From: Salmonella enterica subsp. diarizonae
Lineage (GTDB): Bacteria; Pseudomonadota; Gammaproteobacteria; Enterobacterales; Enterobacteriaceae
Length of the DNA: 64,000 bases
Assembly (NCBI RefSeq): GCF_008692785.1
Contig: NZ_VXJV01000002.1
Location: forward strand, 124,001 to 188,000
Direction of reading: 5' to 3'
The notes under the pieces are model-generated. The model made no database searches. It was not told the origin of the DNA and saw only the letters and a list, made by a program, of their open reading frames with translations. Made by a program: the position numbers and the translations under genes. Shown here in pieces: positions 36,781 through 46,181 of the stretch (within the stretch, counting starts at the first letter, position 1; each line of letters starts with the position of its first letter).

Positions 36781-39531
36781 TTAGTTTTTGAAGATCATAC
36801 GTACTTTCTGACGTAAGTCGGTTAGTTCCTCTATAGTGATGATTTTCCCCATATTTACGCGATTCTCAATGTCTGCTACATAGGATGCCAATTCAGTCTG
36901 CCCTGCTTGACCTAAACAGCCTTTTAATGTGTGAAGTAACTGATCGATTTTTTTTCCAGTAGACACAGCATTCTCAATATCAGCTAACAAGAGATCCAGT
37001 GACTGGAAAACCTTGCTATTAATGACTATATCATCTGTCGCCAGTAGCGCTGAACAGCGGTTCGGATCTTGCTCCTGCAATTCGATATTTCGTAAAAGCT
37101 GGTATTCTGCAGCGAGACTGATATAGCGAGCCAGGGTAGCCAGGGTCACAGGTTTTGTAATGTAATGATGTATCCCATTTTTTTTACAACGACTAATATC
37201 TTCTGACGCTACGCTAGCTGATAGCGCCACAATCATGCAATAAGGATCTAAATTAGCCGGGTTATCATGCCATAATTGTACACACTCAATGCCATCTATT
37301 TCTGGCATTCTAATATCCATCAGTACTAAATCGAATCGCTGCTGTTGCGATAAAGCCAGAGCCTCGTTACTACTGGCTGCAATGGTGACATTTTGGCCCA
37401 GACTGACAAGCATTTTGCCGATGATATCCCGATTAATATCGGCATCATCAACCAGAAGAATTTGCAACTGCCAGGGTTGTACCAAAATATTTATGTTTGG
37501 TGTATTCGGTATACACAATATTAACTGTTGTGCCAGATTGTAGAGTTTTCCAGGAAAATACAGAAGTTCTGCATTGAAAAGCGCATTTTGCTGGTGGGGT
37601 AGTTCACCGCGTATCCCCCAGCAAGCAAGTTGACGATGTAGGCTGATAGGGGCTGGCAATGTCCCTTTTATTGGTTGCGGCGGCTGGTATTTTTGTAAGG
37701 ATAATACTAGCGATACACAGGTTCCAACTCCGGGAATACTCTTTAGTTTTAGTTTACCGCCCATCAGTTTAGCCAGGCTTGAAGCAATAGTTAGTCCAAT
37801 GCCCGTACCTTGCGAATTTGTGTCCGCTTGATAAAAAGCAGTAAAGATTTGAGATTGCTGTTGCATTTCAATCCCTTTACCACTATCGCTAACCAGAAAT
37901 ATTAATTGTTCCGCATGACGCTTAACCGTTAGACGTATCCCTCCGGTTTCGGTAAATTTCACTGCGTTTCCGAGTAAATTAACCAGAATTTGACGTAAAC
38001 GGATACCATCGGTATGGAAATAAAGCGGGACGTGTTGGCCGACAAAGGTACGTAATGATAACTTCTTGCTTTGCGCTGGTCCCTGGATGGTTTGCATTGT
38101 CTGGTCCAGTAACGGTAGTAACGCCGTTTCTTCCATATGCAATGTGAAATGACCAGACTCGATGCGTGAAAAATCCAGCAGATTATTAATAATAGTTAGC
38201 AAAGACAATGTACAGTACCTGGCTGTATCTGCTAATCCTTGCTGTTTTATGTTTAAAGGGGTGGTTTGTAATAATTCAATCGCACCGAGTACGCCATTCA
38301 TTGGGGTACGTAACTCATGACTTATTACCGTAAGATGAATACTTTTACGTTTGCTTGCTTGTTCGGCTTGTTTTTTTGCCTTATTTAGAGCCTGGGTGCG
38401 TTCTACGATTTTGCTTTCCAGATTGTCGTATTGTACTTGTAGGGTATCAAGTAGTTGGTTAAAAGCGCAGGCAATACTGCCTAATTCATCCTGTCTTTCT
38501 TCTGGCAAACGTGTGCTTAGCGGCTCAGTTGCAGTTTTATTGATGACATCGACAAAATGCCATAACGGTTTGGCCAGTGAGCGATGAAGTAACCAACAAA
38601 AAGCCGACGTCATCAACACCAACTCTGTTAACGTAAAGGGGATTTGTTGAAGGATAGTTTTTAAGATGCGGCTAAATAAATTATCGTATGGGTATAGAAT
38701 AACCTGGCTCCATCTGGGGCCATGCAGGGGCGTGCGTAATATTAGAAAACCGGGAATCTGTTGCCATCCGTCATGCAGCGTTACATGTTCTAACAGTGTA
38801 CGTATTTTTTTAGATGTGTATGAAAACGGTAATAAGTGGTTATTCTGATCTATCCATACTTGAATACTATCATCTAATTGTGGATGGCTATTAGACATGA
38901 GATCATGAAGCTCAATAGTCATTCCAAAAAATACTCCCTGCTGAGCGGAAAACGCAACGGAAACACTCCATCCTATGCCGTTTATGTATTCTGGCTTACT
39001 CCAGTAGAAGTCTGCATGGGTTGGGTATAAAGGAAAACGTATTAGTCTCATAAGCTGTAGAGTAGAGTATCCTGGAGAGTTATCAGCCGGTAATAATGGG
39101 ATTTCATTTTTATGGTTAAGAATAAAGCTATCGTAATGATAACTTCTTTTATCGATATTATAGGATGGAAGAAAGACACGATGCTTATCCCGGTTTAGCG
39201 TCGGTGTGCAATTTGGGGAATCGACAGACAGGTGCCGACTAAGCCCAGGGAAGGTATCGCTATGGCGATTAATAGTAGCTAATAAGCATTGATACATTAA
39301 TTTTTTGGCGTCACGCTCAGCTTCTTCAAAACGTTGATTGATTAGTACAATATTCATTCTGGAGATAATGGATAAGTCATCTATTATATGCTGTCGTTTC
39401 TGAACCATTGATATATAAGCCGCTGAAAATACAGATAGCATCCAAATAGTTATTATTGTTAATGAAAATAAAAAGGTTAACCTGGTTACTAAAGATGTTT
39501 GCAGCGTATTCTTGAGATTCAGCAAATTCAT
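36781..39531 (-). CDS. ssrA: SPI-2 hybrid sensor kinase SsrA
   Basis: A 916-residue tripartite hybrid kinase in the inner membrane that responds to vacuolar acid and osmotic cues and phosphorylates SsrB. Two membrane segments (about 15-37 and 300-320) flank the periplasmic sensor; a HAMP follows. The phosphorelay residues are His405 (ISHELRTPMNG), Asp739 (MDIRMPEIDG) and Hpt His867 (HTLKGCLGQ), exactly the positions known in Typhimurium. The periplasmic domain has many substitutions against my memory of Typhimurium, and the C-terminus ends at FKN. The in-frame start at 39579 would add 16 residues; MNLLNLKNTLQTSL at 39531 is the family start. Confidence 0.96.
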   Translation of the reverse strand: MNLLNLKNTLQTSLVTRLTFLFSLTIITIWMLSVFSAAYISMVQKRQHIIDDLSIISRMNIVLINQRFEEAERDAKKLMYQCLLATINRHSDTFPGLSRHLSVDSPNCTPTLNRDKHRVFLPSYNIDKRSYHYDSFILNHKNEIPLLPADNSPGYSTLQLMRLIRFPLYPTHADFYWSKPEYINGIGWSVSVAFSAQQGVFFGMTIELHDLMSNSHPQLDDSIQVWIDQNNHLLPFSYTSKKIRTLLEHVTLHDGWQQIPGFLILRTPLHGPRWSQVILYPYDNLFSRILKTILQQIPFTLTELVLMTSAFCWLLHRSLAKPLWHFVDVINKTATEPLSTRLPEERQDELGSIACAFNQLLDTLQVQYDNLESKIVERTQALNKAKKQAEQASKRKSIHLTVISHELRTPMNGVLGAIELLQTTPLNIKQQGLADTARYCTLSLLTIINNLLDFSRIESGHFTLHMEETALLPLLDQTMQTIQGPAQSKKLSLRTFVGQHVPLYFHTDGIRLRQILVNLLGNAVKFTETGGIRLTVKRHAEQLIFLVSDSGKGIEMQQQSQIFTAFYQADTNSQGTGIGLTIASSLAKLMGGKLKLKSIPGVGTCVSLVLSLQKYQPPQPIKGTLPAPISLHRQLACWGIRGELPHQQNALFNAELLYFPGKLYNLAQQLILCIPNTPNINILVQPWQLQILLVDDADINRDIIGKMLVSLGQNVTIAASSNEALALSQQQRFDLVLMDIRMPEIDGIECVQLWHDNPANLDPYCMIVALSASVASEDISRCKKNGIHHYITKPVTLATLARYISLAAEYQLLRNIELQEQDPNRCSALLATDDIVINSKVFQSLDLLLADIENAVSTGKKIDQLLHTLKGCLGQAGQTELASYVADIENRVNMGKIITIEELTDLRQKVRMIFKN

Positions 39532-39948
39532 AATGCTTTCCTTAAGTTGCCAGTTGCAAAATCTTTGGCACTTGATCACTATCGCAGTACATATAGTTTC
39601 AATAGAAGATTAATCGAGTGTGTTATCATTAGGTAGATAAATTTCTTCATATATAATCCACTCGATGACTACAATTACTTTCTAATACGAGGTAGCGCAA
39701 AAACATCGTAACAGTTTATTTGATAAATAATTTTTCTAATTGTAATAAGTCGTGTCAGTGGCAAAAATATAATTGTGAATCTATAGGGAAATCTGAGTGA
39801 TAGGAGTGCGCCGAACAATGTATATGTAGACAATATCCTGATATTGTATAAGAAGAGTATCGTTGAAATAAATGTGAATCAGGCTTTTTACGGATGTGGT
39901 TGTGAGCGAATTTGATAGAAACTCTTTTTTATGTATGAGGAGGGGTTC
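39532..39948. promoter_or_regulatory. ssrA-ssaB divergent control region with 7-4-7 palindrome
   Basis: A very AT-rich 417-base gap with no supported ORF, as expected for an H-NS-silenced, SsrB-activated region. The 18-base perfect inverted repeat ACAATAT-CCTG-ATATTGT at 39830-39847, about 100 bases before ssaB, has the 7-4-7 arrangement described for SsrB sites. A strong GAGGAGGGG ribosome-binding site precedes ssaB. It drives ssrAB leftwards and the ssaB operon rightwards. Confidence 0.6.
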
Positions 39949-40332
39949 ATGCTGGCTGTTTTAAAAGGCATTCCATTGATCCGGGATATTAAGACTGAAG
40001 GTAATAGTCGATTCTGGATAATGACTATTGATGGACATCCTGCCAGGGGAGAACTCTTCTCAGAAGCGTTTTCTATTTCTTTGTTCTTAAATGACCTGGA
40101 AATCTTACCTAAGCCTTGTCTTGCCTATGTGACACTACTGCTTGCAGCACACCCAGACATCCATGATTATGCTATACAGCTCACAACGGATGGAGGATGG
40201 TTAAACGGTTATTATACCACAAGTAGTGACGCTGAGCTTATTGCTATCGAGATAGAAAAACATTTGGCTTTAACTTGTGTTTTAAAAAATGTAATACGCA
40301 ATCGTCATAAACTTTATTCGGGTGGGCTATAA
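39949..40332 (+). CDS. ssaB: SsaB (SpiC), T3SS gatekeeper/secreted protein
   Basis: A 127-residue cytoplasmic protein (also called SpiC). With SsaM and SsaL it forms the switch that holds back effectors until translocators are secreted; roles in host trafficking have also been reported. It begins MLAVLKGIPLIRDIKTEG and matches the Typhimurium length. An in-frame ATG at 39931 precedes the ribosome-binding site and is less likely. First gene of the ssaBCDE operon; the stop is one base from the ssaC start. Confidence 0.95.
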   Translation: MLAVLKGIPLIRDIKTEGNSRFWIMTIDGHPARGELFSEAFSISLFLNDLEILPKPCLAYVTLLLAAHPDIHDYAIQLTTDGGWLNGYYTTSSDAELIAIEIEKHLALTCVLKNVIRNRHKLYSGGL

Positions 40333-40333
40333 A

Positions 40334-41827
40334 ATGATAGCAAATAGAAGCTTAATCTTAATGTTACTATTTATACTCAGTACGGCAAAGAGTGATGAGC
40401 TATCATGGAAAGGTAATGACTTTACCCTCTATGCCAGACAAATGCCATTAGCAGAGGTTTTACATCTTCTTTCAGAGAACTATGATACAGCTATTACTAT
40501 TAGTCCATCAATAACAGCCACATTTAGTGGGAAGATTTCTCCAGAACCGCCAGTGGATATTCTGAATAACCTGGCAACACAATATGATCTACTTACCTGG
40601 TTTGATGGCAATATGCTATATGTATATCCCACATCATTATTAAAACATCAGGTTATCACTTTCAATATCTTACCTACTGGACGGTTCATTCATTACTTAC
40701 GTAGCCAGAATGTCCTTTCATCACCGGGATGCGTGGTTAAAGAAATTGCCGGTACTAGCGCAGTGGAGGTGAGCGGTGTTCCCAGTTGTCTGACTCGCAT
40801 TACTCAATTAGCTTCAGTACTGGATAATGCGTTAGTCAAACGAAAAGATAGTGCGGTAAGTGTGAATATATACACACTTAAGTATGCTACTGCGATGGAT
40901 ACTCAATACCAATATCGAGATCAAGCTGTCGTGGTCCCTGGCGTTGTGAGTGTATTACGTGAGATGAGTAAATCTGGCGTACCGGCGGCATCTCCGAGTG
41001 ATGGTTCACCCGCGACACAGGCATTACCTATGTTTGCTGCCGATCCACGACAAAATGCAGTGATCGTTCGTGATTATGCGGCCAATATGGCGGGGTATCG
41101 GAAACTCATCACAGAATTAGATCAACGCCAACAGATGATAGAGATTTCTGTGAAAATTATTGATGTTAATGCTGGAGATATTAACCAGTTAGGAATCGAC
41201 TGGGGGACGGCAGTGTCGCTGGGTGGGAAGAAGATTGCTTTCAATTCGGGTCTGAATGACGGTGGTACTAGCGGTTTTTCAACGGTAATCAGCGATACTT
41301 CAAACTTTATGGTGCGTTTGAATGCACTGGAAAAAAGTTCTCAGGCTTATGTACTTTCCCAACCATCTGTCGTTACTTTAAATAATATCCAGGCTGTACT
41401 GGATAAGAATATTACTTTCTATACTAAACTACAGGGGGAAAAAGTGGCTAAGCTTGAATCCATCACGACGGGTTCTTTGCTGCGCGTTACGCCTCGGTTA
41501 TTAAACGATAATGGCATGCAAAAAATAATGCTGAATCTCAATATTCAGGATGGTCAACAAAGTGATACACAAAGCGAAACAAATCCGCTACCCGAGGTGC
41601 AAAATTCTGAAATTGCTTCGCAAGCCACATTATTGGCCGGACAAAGTCTATTGCTGGGAGGATTTAAACAAGGTAAGCAAATCCGTTCGCAAAATAAAAT
41701 TCCTTTATTAGGCGATATTCCTGTCTTAGGGCATTTGTTTCGCAATGATACGACTCAAGTACATAGTGTAATCAGGCTTTTTTTAATTAAAGCTTCAGTA
41801 GTAAATAATGGCATATCTCATGGCTAA
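40334..41827 (+). CDS. ssaC: Outer membrane secretin SsaC (SpiA, SctC)
   Basis: A 497-residue secretin that forms the outer membrane ring of the SPI-2 injectisome. A signal peptide (about 1-20, ending AKSDE) is followed by N-domains and the secretin domain with VLSQPSVVTLNNIQAVLD and the C-terminal LLLGGFKQGK and KIPLLGDIPVLGHLF motifs. An in-frame GTG at 40322 would overlap ssaB; the ATG at 40334 gives the expected length. Overlaps ssaD by 20 bases. Confidence 0.96.
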   Translation: MIANRSLILMLLFILSTAKSDELSWKGNDFTLYARQMPLAEVLHLLSENYDTAITISPSITATFSGKISPEPPVDILNNLATQYDLLTWFDGNMLYVYPTSLLKHQVITFNILPTGRFIHYLRSQNVLSSPGCVVKEIAGTSAVEVSGVPSCLTRITQLASVLDNALVKRKDSAVSVNIYTLKYATAMDTQYQYRDQAVVVPGVVSVLREMSKSGVPAASPSDGSPATQALPMFAADPRQNAVIVRDYAANMAGYRKLITELDQRQQMIEISVKIIDVNAGDINQLGIDWGTAVSLGGKKIAFNSGLNDGGTSGFSTVISDTSNFMVRLNALEKSSQAYVLSQPSVVTLNNIQAVLDKNITFYTKLQGEKVAKLESITTGSLLRVTPRLLNDNGMQKIMLNLNIQDGQQSDTQSETNPLPEVQNSEIASQATLLAGQSLLLGGFKQGKQIRSQNKIPLLGDIPVLGHLFRNDTTQVHSVIRLFLIKASVVNNGISHG

Positions 41828-43019
41828 TCCGACGAGTTCCTGGAAAATACGTTTTTTAGATCGCCTTTTACAAGGCCGGGAAGTATGGCTGAATGAAGGA
41901 CGCCTGTCACTGGGGGAGAAGGGGTGTGATATTTGTATTCCGCTTACTATAAATGGAAAGATTGTACTGAGAGAACAGGAAGAGAGTTTGTTTGTTGATG
42001 CAGGGAAAGCCAGGGTTAGAGTTAATGGACGCAGATTCAATCAAAATAAGCCGCTACCGTCCAGTGGGGTTTTGCAGGTTGCGGGGATTGCTATGGCGTT
42101 TGGTAAATCGGATTGTGATCTTGCCAGTTACCAAATACCGATTTCCAGATTACGGCATTGGTGGTTGGCTGGCGTATTCTTGATTTTCATCGGTGGAATG
42201 GGGGCCTTGTCAAGTATTGGTGGTCAGCCTGAAACGGTAAATGATTTACCTTTGCGGGTTAAGCTTTTATTAGATAAAAGCAACATTCATTATGTCCGGG
42301 CACAATGGAAAGAAGATGGAAGCCTGCAATTGTCAGGTTATTGCTCGTCAAACGAACAGATGCAAAAGGTGAGAGCGACGCTCGAATCATGGGGGGTTAT
42401 GTACCGGGATAGTGTAATCTGTGATGACTTATTGATACGAGAAGTGCAGGATATTTTGATAAAAATGGATTACCCCCATGCTGAAGTATCCAGCGAAGGG
42501 CCTGGTAGTGTGTTAATTCATGATGATATACGGATGGATCAGCGATGGCGTAAGGTTCAACCGTTACTTGCAGATATCCCCGGGCTGTTGCACTGGAAGA
42601 TTAGTTATTCTCATCAATCTCAGGGGAATGATATTATTGCTGCGATAATAGAGAACGGTTTAGTGGGCCTTGTTAATGTTACGCCAATACGGTGCTCTTT
42701 TGTTATCAGTGGCGTACTGGATGAATCTCATCAACGTATTCTGCAAGAAATGCTGGCAGCATTAAAGAAAAAGGACCCTGCTCTTTCTTTAATCTATCAG
42801 GATATTGCGCCTTCTCATGATGGAGGAAAATATCTGCCCGCACCAGTAGCTGGCTTTGTGCAGAGCCGTCATGGTGATTATTTATTACTAACCAATAAGG
42901 AGCGTTTACGCGTAGGGGCGCTGTTACCCGATGGGGGAGAAATTGTCCATCTGAGTGCCGATGTGGTAACGATTAAAAATGATGATACTTTGATTAACTA
43001 TCCATTAGATTTTAAGTGA
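41808..43019 (+). CDS. ssaD: Inner membrane ring protein SsaD (SctD)
   Basis: A 403-residue bitopic protein of the outer inner-membrane ring. The N-terminal cytoplasmic forkhead-like domain (about 1-110) is followed by one membrane segment (HWWLAGVFLIFIGGMGALSS, about 117-138) and periplasmic ring-building domains. It couples the sorting platform to the basal body. The length is identical to Typhimurium as I recall it. Seven bases separate it from ssaE. Confidence 0.95.
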   Translation: MAYLMANPTSSWKIRFLDRLLQGREVWLNEGRLSLGEKGCDICIPLTINGKIVLREQEESLFVDAGKARVRVNGRRFNQNKPLPSSGVLQVAGIAMAFGKSDCDLASYQIPISRLRHWWLAGVFLIFIGGMGALSSIGGQPETVNDLPLRVKLLLDKSNIHYVRAQWKEDGSLQLSGYCSSNEQMQKVRATLESWGVMYRDSVICDDLLIREVQDILIKMDYPHAEVSSEGPGSVLIHDDIRMDQRWRKVQPLLADIPGLLHWKISYSHQSQGNDIIAAIIENGLVGLVNVTPIRCSFVISGVLDESHQRILQEMLAALKKKDPALSLIYQDIAPSHDGGKYLPAPVAGFVQSRHGDYLLLTNKERLRVGALLPDGGEIVHLSADVVTIKNDDTLINYPLDFK

Positions 43020-43026
43020 GTGAAAT

Positions 43027-43278
43027 ATGACAACTCTGACTCAGTTAGAAGACTTGCTGCTTCATTCGCGTGAAGAGGCCAAAGGAATAATTTTACAATT
43101 AAGGGCTGCCCGGCGGCAATTAGAAGAGAACAACAGTAAGATACAGGACCCGCAGCAATATCAGCAAAACACCTTATTGATTGAAGCAATCGATCAGGCT
43201 GAAAATATCATCAACACCATTTATTATCGTTACCATAACTGTGCGCTTGTGGGAGGAAGTGAAAAAACGCTTAGTTAG
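43027..43278 (+). CDS. ssaE: T3SS chaperone SsaE
   Basis: An 83-residue acidic helical protein, chaperone for the translocator SseB and a partner of the ATPase SsaN. It begins MTTLTQLEDLLLHSREEAKG. The last residues (LVGGSEKTLS) differ from the Typhimurium ending I recall (LVVSEQE, 80 residues), as if the reading frame changes near the end. Gap to sseA is 34 bases. Confidence 0.92.
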   Translation: MTTLTQLEDLLLHSREEAKGIILQLRAARRQLEENNSKIQDPQQYQQNTLLIEAIDQAENIINTIYYRYHNCALVGGSEKTLS

Positions 43279-43312
43279 CACGTTAATTTCTCTATCGTTA
43301 TATAGGAGGATA

Positions 43313-43639
43313 ATGATGATAAAGAAAAAGGCTGCTTTTAGTGAATATCGCGATTTAGAGCAAAGTTTTATGCAGCTAAATCACTATCTTAAAAAATTTA
43401 ATCAAATCAGGGCTAAGGTGAGTCAACAGCTTTCTGAAAGGGCGCAGTATCCCAAAAAAAACAGTGAGACAGATCCTATCCTTGATAAGTTATTTCCACA
43501 AGGCGTGACCGGGGTTAACCAGGAGGCCGAGAGAGACTTAAAGAAAATAGTAACTTTGTTTAAACAACTTGAAGCACGGCTGCAACAACTTAATACTCAA
43601 TCCCTGGTGGAGATACCGCCAGGCAAAACAAAAAGGTAA
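43313..43639 (+). CDS. sseA: Translocator chaperone SseA
   Basis: A 108-residue helical chaperone for SseB and SseD, needed for translocon export. It starts MMIKKKAAFSEYRDL after a TAGGAGGA ribosome-binding site; longer upstream frames lack this. The central part is a predicted coiled coil. Six bases before sseB. A promoter upstream of sseA is known in Typhimurium, partly inside ssaE. Confidence 0.95.
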   Translation: MMIKKKAAFSEYRDLEQSFMQLNHYLKKFNQIRAKVSQQLSERAQYPKKNSETDPILDKLFPQGVTGVNQEAERDLKKIVTLFKQLEARLQQLNTQSLVEIPPGKTKR

Positions 43640-43645
43640 AGCCCA

Positions 43646-44236
43646 ATGTCTTCAGGAAATGTCTTTTGGGGAAATCATAACCCTATTGTATTTAATAATG
43701 ATTTTGGCGTCAGCAATACAGATACCGGGAGTCAGGATGACTTATCCCAGCAAAATCCTTTTGCCGAAGGGTATGGTGTTTTACTTATTCTCCTTATGGT
43801 TATTCAGGCTATCGCAAACGATAAGTTTATACAGATCCAGAAGAACGCTGAACGTGCCAGAAATACCCAGGAAAAGTCAAATGAAATGGATGCGGTTATT
43901 GCTGAAGCAGCCAAAGGAGATGCCAAAACCACAGAGGAGGTGCCTGAGGATGTAATTAAATACATGCGTGACAATGGTATTCTCGTTAATGGTATGACCA
44001 TTGATCAATATATAGCTAAATATGGTGTTAAGGGGAAACTGGATAAAGGCGGCCTGCAGGCAGTCAAAGCGGCTCTGGATAATGACGCCAACCGGAATAC
44101 CGATCTTATGAGTCAGGGACAGTTAACAATTCAAAAAATGTCTCAGCAGCTTAATGCTGTCCTTACCCAACTGACGGGGCTTATCAGTAAGTGGGGGGAG
44201 ATTTCCAGTATGATAGCGCAGAAAACGTATTCATGA
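43646..44236 (+). CDS. sseB: Translocon filament protein SseB
   Basis: A 196-residue secreted protein, EspA-like, that forms the sheath at the needle tip and connects it to the SseC/SseD pore. A hydrophobic patch (GYGVLLILLMVIQAIA, about 48-63) and C-terminal heptads for filament assembly are present. The length equals Typhimurium. The stop overlaps the sscA start (ATGA). Confidence 0.96.
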   Translation: MSSGNVFWGNHNPIVFNNDFGVSNTDTGSQDDLSQQNPFAEGYGVLLILLMVIQAIANDKFIQIQKNAERARNTQEKSNEMDAVIAEAAKGDAKTTEEVPEDVIKYMRDNGILVNGMTIDQYIAKYGVKGKLDKGGLQAVKAALDNDANRNTDLMSQGQLTIQKMSQQLNAVLTQLTGLISKWGEISSMIAQKTYS

Positions 44237-44706
44237 AAAAAGAGCCGACCTTACAGCAAGCCTATGACACGATACGATTTTTCCGGCGTGGCGGCTCGCT
44301 GCGTATGTTGTTAGATGAGGATGTGACACAGCCGCTTAATACTCTGTATCGCTATGCCATGCAGCTTATGGATGTAAACGAGTTCGCCGGCGCAGCGCGA
44401 CTTTTTCAATTGCTGACGATATATGATGCCTGGTCATTTGACTACTGGTTTCGGTTAGGGGAATGCTGCCAGGCTCAAAAACTCTGGGGAGAAGCGATAT
44501 ACGCCTATGGACGCGCGGCACAGATTAAGCTGGATGCGCCGCAGGCGCCCTGGGCCGCAGCGGAATGCTATCTCGCGTGTGATAACGTTCGTTATGCAAG
44601 GAAAGCGTTAAGGGCCGTGGTGCGTATTTGCGGCGAGGCCAGTGAACATCAAATCCTCCGACTGCGTGCAGAAAAGATGTTACAGCAACTTTCTGACAGG
44701 AGCTAA
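44233..44706 (+). CDS. sscA: SseC chaperone SscA
   Basis: A 157-residue class II chaperone with three tetratricopeptide-type repeats (about 40-140, for example RLFQLLTIYDAWSFDYWFRL and GEAIYAYGRAAQI). It keeps SseC soluble until export. The start at 44233 overlaps the sseB stop and gives the expected MKKEPTLQQAYDT. Two bases before sseC. Confidence 0.95.
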   Translation: MKKEPTLQQAYDTIRFFRRGGSLRMLLDEDVTQPLNTLYRYAMQLMDVNEFAGAARLFQLLTIYDAWSFDYWFRLGECCQAQKLWGEAIYAYGRAAQIKLDAPQAPWAAAECYLACDNVRYARKALRAVVRICGEASEHQILRLRAEKMLQQLSDRS

Positions 44707-44708
44707 GA

Positions 44709-46166
44709 ATGAATCGAATCCACAGTAATGGCGATAGCGCCGCGGGAGTAAACGCCTTATTACATCATCATTTAAGCAATGTCAGTTGTGTTTCCTCGGG
44801 ATCGCTGGGAAAACGCCAGCCGCGTGTAGATTTTACTTGTGACAATGCCAGAGTAGCGTGTGAGGCAGCAGGGAAAATTAGCCTTCCAGAGGCAAACAAC
44901 GCGTTGAAGCAACTGCTTAATGCCGTCCCCGGAGATCATAATAGCCCATCATCATTGCCTGACTTTATGCAGATGAATCCCACGGTTTTATCAATGATGA
45001 TGACGACATTAATAATTAGCGTCTTCGGTAGTAGCGCTCAATCGTTATGCCAACAGCTTGATCGAGCAACTGAGGTGCAAAATACAGTACGTGATAAGCA
45101 GGTGAAGGAGTATCAGGAGCAGATCCAGAAAGCGATAGAGCAGGAGGATAAAGCACGTAAAGCGGGCATTTTTGGCGCTATTTTTGACTGGATTACCGGC
45201 ATATTTGAAACCGTGCTTGGCGCCTTAAAAGTGGTGGAAGGTTTTCTGTCCGGTAATCCCGCAGAAATGGCTAGCGGTGTAGCCTATATGGCCGCAGGTT
45301 GTGCAGGAATGATTAAAGCCGGAGCCGAAACAGCAATGATGTTCGGTGCTGACCACGATACCTGTCAGGCGATTATTGACGTTACAAGTAAAATTCAGTT
45401 TGGCTGTGAAACTGTCGCGCTGGCACTGGATGTTTTCCAGATTGGCCGTGCTTTTATGGCGACGAGAGGCTTGACTGGCGCCGCTGCAAAAGTGCTTGAC
45501 TCCTGTTTCGGCGAAGAAATCGCTGAGCGTATGGTAGGTGCAGGCGAAGCAGAAATGGAGGCGTTGGCTGAAGAGTTTGGCGACGCGGTGAGCGAAAAAT
45601 TTTCCCAACAATTTGAGCCGCTGGAACGTGAAATGGTGATGACGGATGAGATGGCACAGGAGTCTGCCGAGTTTTCTCATGACGTAGAACAAAATATGAC
45701 GCGAAGCGCAGGAAAAAGCTTTACCAAAGCAGGGGTGAAAGCCATGGCGAAAGAAGCGGCAAAAGAAGCCATGGAAAAATGTGCGCAAGAAGGGGAAAAC
45801 TTTCTGTCAAAAAGTTTTCGTAATAAGGTCCTCTTCAATATGTTTAAAAAAATTATGAATGCATTACTGAGGGATTGTTCATTTAAAGGCTTACAGGCTA
45901 TCAGATGTGTAACCGAGGGAGGTAATCAGATAAATACAGGCGTGGTTAAAGTAGAAAAAGCGAAGCTCGAAAAAAAAATAGAGCAATTAATGGCTCAGCA
46001 ATGGTTTCTGGATTTCATAATAGAACAAACGGAAGGCCAAAAAAAGATGGAACAAAAACGCTTACAGGCGCTTTATAAAGATAGCGGCATAGCGCTTAAA
46101 GATGCATTAGATACCATTGATAATTATGGTAGCGTTCAGTCGAAAATGGCTGGCTGGCGCGCTTAA
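44709..46166 (+). CDS. sseC: Translocon pore protein SseC
   Basis: A 485-residue large translocator inserted with SseD into the vacuolar membrane. Two hydrophobic stretches (about 90-110, around MMMTTLIISVFGSSAQSL, and about 160-205) and C-terminal coiled coils around residues 410-470 are typical. Chaperoned by SscA, encoded upstream. Intact. Confidence 0.96.
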   Translation: MNRIHSNGDSAAGVNALLHHHLSNVSCVSSGSLGKRQPRVDFTCDNARVACEAAGKISLPEANNALKQLLNAVPGDHNSPSSLPDFMQMNPTVLSMMMTTLIISVFGSSAQSLCQQLDRATEVQNTVRDKQVKEYQEQIQKAIEQEDKARKAGIFGAIFDWITGIFETVLGALKVVEGFLSGNPAEMASGVAYMAAGCAGMIKAGAETAMMFGADHDTCQAIIDVTSKIQFGCETVALALDVFQIGRAFMATRGLTGAAAKVLDSCFGEEIAERMVGAGEAEMEALAEEFGDAVSEKFSQQFEPLEREMVMTDEMAQESAEFSHDVEQNMTRSAGKSFTKAGVKAMAKEAAKEAMEKCAQEGENFLSKSFRNKVLFNMFKKIMNALLRDCSFKGLQAIRCVTEGGNQINTGVVKVEKAKLEKKIEQLMAQQWFLDFIIEQTEGQKKMEQKRLQALYKDSGIALKDALDTIDNYGSVQSKMAGWRA

Positions 46167-46181
46167 TCCGAGGATAAAAAT

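Noticed and set aside
43569..43955. 128-codon frame overlapping sseA and sseB
   Set aside because: Conflicts with two well-supported genes and has no family resemblance.
45225..45788. 187-codon minus-strand frame inside sseC
   Set aside because: Antisense shadow, rich in His/Cys/Phe; sseC is intact on the other strand.
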